Shown here: positions 59,718 through 64,000 of the stretch, one piece after another | Layout of the letters: the number at the start of each line of letters is the position of its first letter | How positions within the stretch are numbered: position 1 is the first letter of the stretch | Assembly (NCBI RefSeq): GCF_002128425.1 | Contig: NZ_NESS01000006.1 | Coordinates: 62,001-126,000 of the forward strand | From: Gottfriedia acidiceleris | Lineage (GTDB): Bacteria; Bacillota; Bacilli; Bacillales; Bacillaceae_G | Reading direction: 5' to 3' | DNA: 64,000 nt | The notes under the pieces: model-generated | The model's input: only the letters and a program-made list of their open reading frames with translations | Database searches by the model: none | What the model was told of the DNA's origin: nothing | Position numbers and translations under genes: made by a program

Positions 59718-60935
59718 ATGGATTTTTTATTATCAGAAGAACAAATTAGTGTAAGGAAAGTAGTCAGGTCATTTGTAGACAGAGAGATTATCCCTTTTAT
59801 TAAAGAATGGGATGAAAAAGGGCATTTTGAAGCTAATATTCTAAAACGACTTGCAGATTTACAACTAATGGGTGTATGTATTCCAGAACAATATGGTGGA
59901 GTAGGAATGGATTACAATACTTTAGCAATTGTCTGTGAAGAATTAGAACGTGGAGACACTGCTTTCCGTACTGCCGTTTCTGTACATACTGGTTTGAATA
60001 GTATGACATTACTACAATGGGGAACTGAAGAACAAAAGAAAAAATATTTAATACCTCAAGCAGAGGGCAAGAAAATTGGAGCATTTGGACTAACTGAACC
60101 GAATGCTGGCTCAGATGTCGTTGCAATGTCGACTACAGCTGTAAAAGATGGGGATAGCTATATTTTAAATGGTTCTAAAACATGGATATCATTATGTGAT
60201 GTAGCTGACCATTTCTTAATTTTTGCGAAAACAAATCACGACTTAAAGCATCATGGAATATCTTGTTTTATTGTAGAACGTACATTTGAAGGCGTTTCCA
60301 CAAAAGCGATCAAAGGAAAAATGGGTATTAGAGCAGGGAATACTGGTGAAGTATTTTTAGATGACGTAAGAGTACCTGCTGAAAACTTATTAGGTTTTGA
60401 AGGAGAAGGCTTTAAAATTGCCATGTCTGCGCTTGATAATGGACGATTTACAGTTGCTGCTGGAGCTTGTGGTTTAATTCAGGCTTCACTTGAAGCGAGC
60501 GTAAAATACTGCCACGAACGAAAAACATTTGGCAAAGAAATAGGAAAACATCAATTAGTTCAACAAATGATTGCAAAAATGTCTTCAAACCTTGAAATCT
60601 CACGTTTATTAGTTTACAAAGCTGGTTGGTTAAAAAATAGTGGAAAACGTAACACTCGAGAAACGTCACTAGCAAAATGGATTTCTTGTAATGCCGCAAA
60701 CGAAGCTGCAAACGATGCAGTTCAAATTCACGGGGCGTACGGATTTTCAAATGAGTTCCCAGTAGAGCGCTACTTAAGAAACTCAAAAGCACCAGTCATT
60801 TATGAAGGAACTAGAGAGATTCATACAATTATGCAAGCTGAATATGACCTTGGCTACAGAGAAGACAAAATCCTAAGAAAAATGCTTCCATCTTGGCCAT
60901 TTGAAGAAGTTACAGTTGAAACGGTGAAGTCTTAA
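59718..60935 (+). CDS. Acyl-CoA dehydrogenase, probable glutaryl-CoA dehydrogenase
   Basis: 405 residues of the FAD acyl-CoA dehydrogenase family: AFGLTEPNAGSD near 130, RMGIRAGNTGE-like segment, ERKTFGKEIGKHQLVQQMIA, and the catalytic base in VIYEGTREIH near residue 370. The enzyme would oxidise a CoA ester. After a glutarate-activating CoA-transferase the expected reaction is glutaryl-CoA to crotonyl-CoA plus CO2. Sequence alone cannot distinguish this from a short-chain acyl-CoA dehydrogenase. AGGAGGAAA lies before the ATG; it is 13 bases from the previous gene. Confidence 0.88.
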   Translation: MDFLLSEEQISVRKVVRSFVDREIIPFIKEWDEKGHFEANILKRLADLQLMGVCIPEQYGGVGMDYNTLAIVCEELERGDTAFRTAVSVHTGLNSMTLLQWGTEEQKKKYLIPQAEGKKIGAFGLTEPNAGSDVVAMSTTAVKDGDSYILNGSKTWISLCDVADHFLIFAKTNHDLKHHGISCFIVERTFEGVSTKAIKGKMGIRAGNTGEVFLDDVRVPAENLLGFEGEGFKIAMSALDNGRFTVAAGACGLIQASLEASVKYCHERKTFGKEIGKHQLVQQMIAKMSSNLEISRLLVYKAGWLKNSGKRNTRETSLAKWISCNAANEAANDAVQIHGAYGFSNEFPVERYLRNSKAPVIYEGTREIHTIMQAEYDLGYREDKILRKMLPSWPFEEVTVETVKS

Positions 60936-60967
60936 CATAGAATTTGTTAAATATCTAAATACTTTGA

Positions 60968-60993
60968 AGCTCAGCTTAGGCTGGGCTTTTTAT
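60968..60993 (+). terminator. Terminator of the glutarate operon
   Basis: AGCTCAGC and GCTGGGCT arms with a TTAG loop, followed by TTTTTAT. Confidence 0.85.
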
Positions 60994-61104
60994 AATGGAG
61001 TTTAGTTTAGACTGTTCAATAATTTATATTTGATTATTATTGGTCATATAACTTCTAACGATGTAAAGGAATTTAAGAGAAAACTGTAGAAGAAGAAAAA
61101 GATT

Positions 61105-61229
61105 GAAACGCAAGGATGCTAGACTCTTATGGGAAATGCGGGAAGCCTAAAGACCTTAGCTGGCGCGCCGAGGAGACTCAAGAATCGACCCATGGAAAGC
61201 AAGAATTCCGGAGTGGAAATCAACAACAT
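61105..61229 (+). repeat. Bacillaceae-type dispersed repetitive element
   Basis: The block runs from AAGGATGCTAGAC through GGGAAATGCGGGAAGCC, CTGGCGCGCCGAGGAG and CCATGGAAAGC to TCCGGAGTGGAAATCAAC. It matches, from memory, the GC-richer palindromic element scattered between genes of many Bacillaceae (GGAAAGCGA...GAGCGGAAATCAAC type). Its base composition stands out from the AT-rich surroundings. An open frame across it (61129-61359) is not coding. Confidence 0.65.
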
Positions 61230-61288
61230 CTTTTATAAAGCAACAAATATTAATTATCACATTCAAATAAAAGGAGTAGTTATCCAAT

Positions 61289-61726
61289 ATGAACATAACA
61301 ACAATCGGATTCTCAAAAAAATCATTAAGAACCTTCTCATCAATGCTCCAACAAAATAACGTAACTCATCTAATTGATACCCGACTACATAACACATCAC
61401 AACTAGCAGGATTTGCAAAAAAAGATGACCTTCATTTTGTAATGGATTTATTAAACATTCAATATACGCATGACACTGATTTAGCTCCAACAGAAGAATT
61501 ACTGAAAGCAATTAAGAAAAAGGAAGTCTCGTGGAATGATTTTGAAAAAGACTTTTTGTCCTTAATACAAAATCGTAAAATCGAAACAAAAATTAACGAC
61601 TTTATAAGCAACGGCGGCGTTCCATGCTTTTTGTGTAGCGAAGAAAAACCACACCATTGTCACCGCAAATTAGTTGTAGAGTATTTAAGAGAATTTGATA
61701 ACCGATTTGAAATTATTCATTTATAA
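61289..61726 (+). CDS. DUF488-family protein
   Basis: 145 residues. The family pattern is clear: TIGFSKKSLRTFSSML at the start, VTHLIDTRLHN, and the C-terminal CFLCSEEKPHHCHRKLVVEYL with closely spaced Cys and His residues. DUF488 proteins are conserved but not functionally assigned. AAAAGGAG precedes the start, and a terminator follows. It is monocistronic. Confidence 0.88.
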   Translation: MNITTIGFSKKSLRTFSSMLQQNNVTHLIDTRLHNTSQLAGFAKKDDLHFVMDLLNIQYTHDTDLAPTEELLKAIKKKEVSWNDFEKDFLSLIQNRKIETKINDFISNGGVPCFLCSEEKPHHCHRKLVVEYLREFDNRFEIIHL

Positions 61727-61732
61727 ATCCGA

Positions 61733-61762
61733 AAAGACTGTCCGTTAAAGACAGTCTTAATT
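61733..61762. terminator. Terminator after the DUF488 gene
   Basis: AAGACTGTC and GACAGTCTT form a perfect 9-bp stem with a CGTTAAA loop and TTAATTAAAT after it; it may serve both convergent genes. Confidence 0.75.
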
Positions 61763-61782
61763 AAATCCCAGCTACAGATGAA

Positions 61783-62124
61783 TTATGAACGTAAAGTAGT
61801 TTTTATTTGATGGAAAACATCGTCAACATGATCTAATTCTAAAATGATTTTATCGTATTTGTGATTGTTTAAAGTTAAAACTAAATTCCCTTTGTTAGTA
61901 CTTGTAGCAACAAAATAGTTCACGCCGTCCTTTTTAAAATAACCATATTTATTTGCACCAATTTGAGTACCGTATATTTTCCATAGAAATTGATGGAGAT
62001 CCTCTATCTTAACATCTTTAATATCACCATATCCTACTTCGATTGTATGTTTTAATCCTAAAATTGTTTCAAAACTAGAAAGTGTAATAATTAATTTATC
62101 TTCTTCAAATAAAATTGTTTTCAT
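61783..62124 (-). CDS. Uncharacterised protein, possible PH-like fold
   Basis: 113 residues, no family recognised. It is predicted largely beta (EEDKLIITLSSFETILGL, KKDGVNYFVATSTNKGNLVLTL) with a C-terminal helix (VDDVFHQIKTTL). This could be a bacterial PH-like domain. An AAGGAGGG site at good distance supports the start. No membrane segment or signal peptide. Confidence 0.7.
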   Translation of the reverse strand: MKTILFEEDKLIITLSSFETILGLKHTIEVGYGDIKDVKIEDLHQFLWKIYGTQIGANKYGYFKKDGVNYFVATSTNKGNLVLTLNNHKYDKIILELDHVDDVFHQIKTTLRS

Positions 62125-62416
62125 AAAAATCCCTCCTTAATACTTATACGACCCGGAACTTACTATCGTTCATTTTAATACAATTTAGAGGGATTCTTTT
62201 TAATGAAATAGTTTAACAACAAAACTAAACAAACGTTTAATTAAATTTAATATAATGCACCGATTTCCTTGATTTTAAAGTATACGGACTTGGGATAGTA
62301 AGCTTCGTATGAGTAAAAAACGAAAAAAATTGAACGATAAGATAATTTTTTTTCATAGCTAGTAAATGCTAGGGAATGATATCATCATATTGACTATTTT
62401 CAAAGAGGTACGTGAA
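62125..62416. other. Intergenic region, no gene seen
   Basis: AT-rich divergent spacer of about 290 bases. I see no terminator or clear promoter; a frame that extends the next gene to 62366 has no ribosome site. Confidence 0.5.
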
Positions 62417-62962
62417 ATGGATCAGAAAGTTCAAACTTATTTTGAAAACCTTGAATCAAAAGACAAGAATTTGCAATACGAAGCTTTTAACTATATTATT
62501 TCCGTTACAAAAGAGAAAGTGGATTGGTCATATGAAGTATGGGACCGTTTAAAATCGGAGCTAACTCATAAAAGTATTCACAAAAGGTCAAGAGCCGCAC
62601 AATTTCTCTCAAATTTAGCGATTAGTGATCCAGAGAAGAGGATGCTAAACGATTTTCCTGCAATTTGGCAAGTTACATATGATCCAAAATTTGTTACGGC
62701 AAGACACACTTTACAATCAATATGGAGAGTAGGTTTAGCTGGTCCAGAGCAAAGAGCAATCGTCCTTGATCATTTAGAAAAACGTTATTTAGATTGTAAA
62801 GAAGAGAAGAACCATACACTAATTCGGTACGATATCATTCAATGTATGAGAAATCTGTATGACGCGGTTAAGAATGAAGAGATTAAACATAAGGCTTTAG
62901 AATTAATTGAAACAGAAGAGGATCCAAAGTATCGAAAAAAGTATATGACAGTGTGGAAATAG
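62417..62962 (+). CDS. HEAT-repeat-like helical protein
   Basis: 181 residues, almost all alpha-helical, with repeated segments such as DKNLQYEAFNYIISVTKEK, HKRSRAAQFLSNLAI, VTARHTLQSIWRVG and KALELIETEEDPKYRKKY. These resemble the helix pairs of HEAT or phycobilisome-lyase-type repeats. Such proteins mediate protein contacts; no specific role is known. ATG 62417 follows AGAGGT. Monocistronic with its own terminator. Confidence 0.7.
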   Translation: MDQKVQTYFENLESKDKNLQYEAFNYIISVTKEKVDWSYEVWDRLKSELTHKSIHKRSRAAQFLSNLAISDPEKRMLNDFPAIWQVTYDPKFVTARHTLQSIWRVGLAGPEQRAIVLDHLEKRYLDCKEEKNHTLIRYDIIQCMRNLYDAVKNEEIKHKALELIETEEDPKYRKKYMTVWK

Positions 62963-62981
62963 AGGTCTATTTGGGACTATT

Positions 62982-63028
62982 GACAAAATGGGAAGGGAGA
63001 TTTAACTCCTTTCTCATTTTGTCTTTTA
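62982..63028 (+). terminator. Terminator after the HEAT-like gene
   Basis: GACAAAATGGGAAGGGAG pairs with CTCCTTTCTCATTTTGTC (one bulge/mismatch), followed by TTTTATA. Confidence 0.88.
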
Positions 63029-63152
63029 TAGGTTAATTCATCTTTATCAAGTGATTTATCCATGTTTTTTCTTTCGCTTGATTCCCTGCAATCTACTTAT
63101 TTTTTGTTGTCCATCTCCGCTGGTTAAACATTATAACGTTATATTTACTAGG

Positions 63153-63247
63153 TTGACTTTCTATGATATTGTGAATATATGAAAAAGAAATAGCAATTTC
63201 TTATACCTTTTCAGTTCAATGATTGAAAGCGTTTACTATATAACTTA
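63153..63247 (+). promoter_or_regulatory. Putative promoter and cre site before the PRD regulator
   Basis: TTGACT at 63153 and TATATG at 63176 are 17 bases apart. TGAAAGCGTTTACT at 63234 differs from the cre consensus at the last base. This would place the regulator under CcpA. The 470-base gap holds nothing else I can support. Confidence 0.4.
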
Positions 63248-63432
63248 AGTAACCTAAATACACATATGTATCTTTGATGGATATCTAACCCGTAATAAGT
63301 CACTTTGGCGAAAAAGTTGTGCAAACAGTAAGCTTCTCCATAAAGCTCTGAGCCATGTATTTTTACTTTTTAATAGTATATTTGCACGAAAACTTTTTAT
63401 AAGTGAAATAGATAAGAAGGGAGGGATGATGA

Positions 63433-64000
63433 ATGAGTAATATGCATCCTCGGTCAATTTTTATACTACAGGAATTTCTTAAAACAAAATCAGTAATTAA
63501 TGGAAATTACCTTTCGAAATTTGCGAACGTATCGTCTCGTACGATTCGAGCGGATATAAAAATGTTAAATGTGTTCATTCGTGAACACGGTGCGGTTATC
63601 CAATCCTATAGAGGGAATGGATATCAATTGGAAATCCTAGATGAAAATTCATTTTATTCGTTTATACAAACATACCATCAAAAGTATATCGGAAACGATT
63701 CTGATGTCCCTATCGACCAAAAAGGACGAGTTATATATATCATAAGAAGATTGCTCGGTTCTCCAGATTATATAAAGCTAGAAGACTTGGCAGAAGAAAT
63801 TTTCGTTAGCAAATCTACAGTGAATAATTTAATAAAAGATGTGAAGAAGCTATTGGGAAAATATAAATTAATGCTGGAAAAACGCCCAAACTACGGCGTA
63901 TGCGTAAAGGGTGATGAATTTAATATCCGTTCTTGCATGTCCGAGTATTATTTCAATCGCGATATCCACACACCGCTTATGCAAAATGTACAATATATGC
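63433..64000 (+). CDS. PRD-containing transcriptional regulator (BglG/MtlR/LicR type), 5' part
   Basis: 189 residues up to the window edge, still open. Two N-terminal winged-helix domains are visible: SVINGNYLSKFANVSSRTIRADIKML (about 20-45) and LEDLAEEIFVSKSTVNNLIKDVKKLL (about 115-140). The start of a PRD region follows (NIRSCMSEYYF). This is the layout of PTS-regulated activators. The regulated genes should lie to the right of the window. AAGGGAGGG is 7-8 bases before the ATG; an overlapping ATG frame at 63426 stops after four codons. Confidence 0.88.
   Translation, partial: MSNMHPRSIFILQEFLKTKSVINGNYLSKFANVSSRTIRADIKMLNVFIREHGAVIQSYRGNGYQLEILDENSFYSFIQTYHQKYIGNDSDVPIDQKGRVIYIIRRLLGSPDYIKLEDLAEEIFVSKSTVNNLIKDVKKLLGKYKLMLEKRPNYGVCVKGDEFNIRSCMSEYYFNRDIHTPLMQNVQYM

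Noticed and set aside
61129-61359. A 76-codon open frame on the + strand
   Set aside because: Its first half is the dispersed repeat and its second half crosses the DUF488 ribosome site and start; no ribosome site of its own.
63254-63457. A 67-codon - strand frame before the PRD regulator
   Set aside because: It overlaps the regulator's start and ribosome site; no own ribosome site.

Overview
The window is a low-GC chromosomal stretch of a Bacillaceae bacterium. The evidence is purine-rich GGAGG-type ribosome sites, GTG and TTG starts, a proline T-box, LicT-type antitermination, CcpA-like cre sites, a yodTSRQP/kamA lysine cluster like that of Bacillus subtilis, and a sporulenol-synthase-like cyclase. 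The genus cannot be fixed from the sequence alone.

0-6.7 kb holds a six-gene + strand operon: a thiamine-diphosphate decarboxylase, an aldehyde dehydrogenase, an aspartate-dehydrogenase-like enzyme, both subunits of a Rieske ring-hydroxylating dioxygenase and a cis-dihydrodiol dehydrogenase. It looks like a peripheral aromatic pathway of unknown substrate. 6.7-8.2 kb is a gene graveyard with pieces of an IS3-family element, an ABC ATPase, a response regulator and RsgA. 8.2-12.2 kb is proline biosynthesis: proC, then a T-box-controlled proBA. 12.7-16.4 kb holds a MntA/HepT toxin-antitoxin pair, a tyrosine recombinase and an intact IS150-like element with a -1 frameshift site. 16.4-20.7 kb (mostly - strand) carries a secreted Cys-rich peptide precursor, a HAAS membrane protein with its PadR regulator, a small unknown protein and a triterpene cyclase.

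21-31 kb is a lysine catabolism locus: yodT-S-R-Q-ablB, a RocR-like sigma-54 activator, kamA-yokU behind a -24/-12 promoter, and a LysP-like permease. 31-36 kb is a beta-glucoside module: LicT, RAT/terminator switches, BglP-type PTS and 6-phospho-beta-glucosidase. 36-45.5 kb is a fructoselysine (Amadori compound) module: amino-acid-type ABC transporter, frlD, frlC, two frlB paralogues, frlR and an APC permease. It includes a tandem array of palindromes with a 52-bp period.

46-61 kb is a second sigma-54 regulon: a PuuP-like diamine importer, glutamate dehydrogenase, a sigma-54 activator, aminoaldehyde dehydrogenase, PatA, GabT- and GabD-like enzymes, a class III CoA-transferase and an acyl-CoA dehydrogenase. 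Together these fit cadaverine (or putrescine) -> 5-aminovalerate -> glutarate -> glutaryl-CoA. Three sigma-54 promoters in this block share a TGCA/TTGAATAAT upstream motif. The right end has a dispersed Bacillaceae-type repeat, a DUF488 protein, two uncharacterised proteins and the start of a BglG/MtlR-type regulator cut by the window edge.

The common theme of 21-61 kb is acquisition and breakdown of lysine, lysine-derived diamines and glycated lysine, with nitrogen recovered through glutamate. The items that look least described are the palindrome array (41.67-42.02 kb), a ~105-bp dispersed repeat (20.8 and 49.4 kb), the secreted Cys-rich peptide and the aromatic operon.
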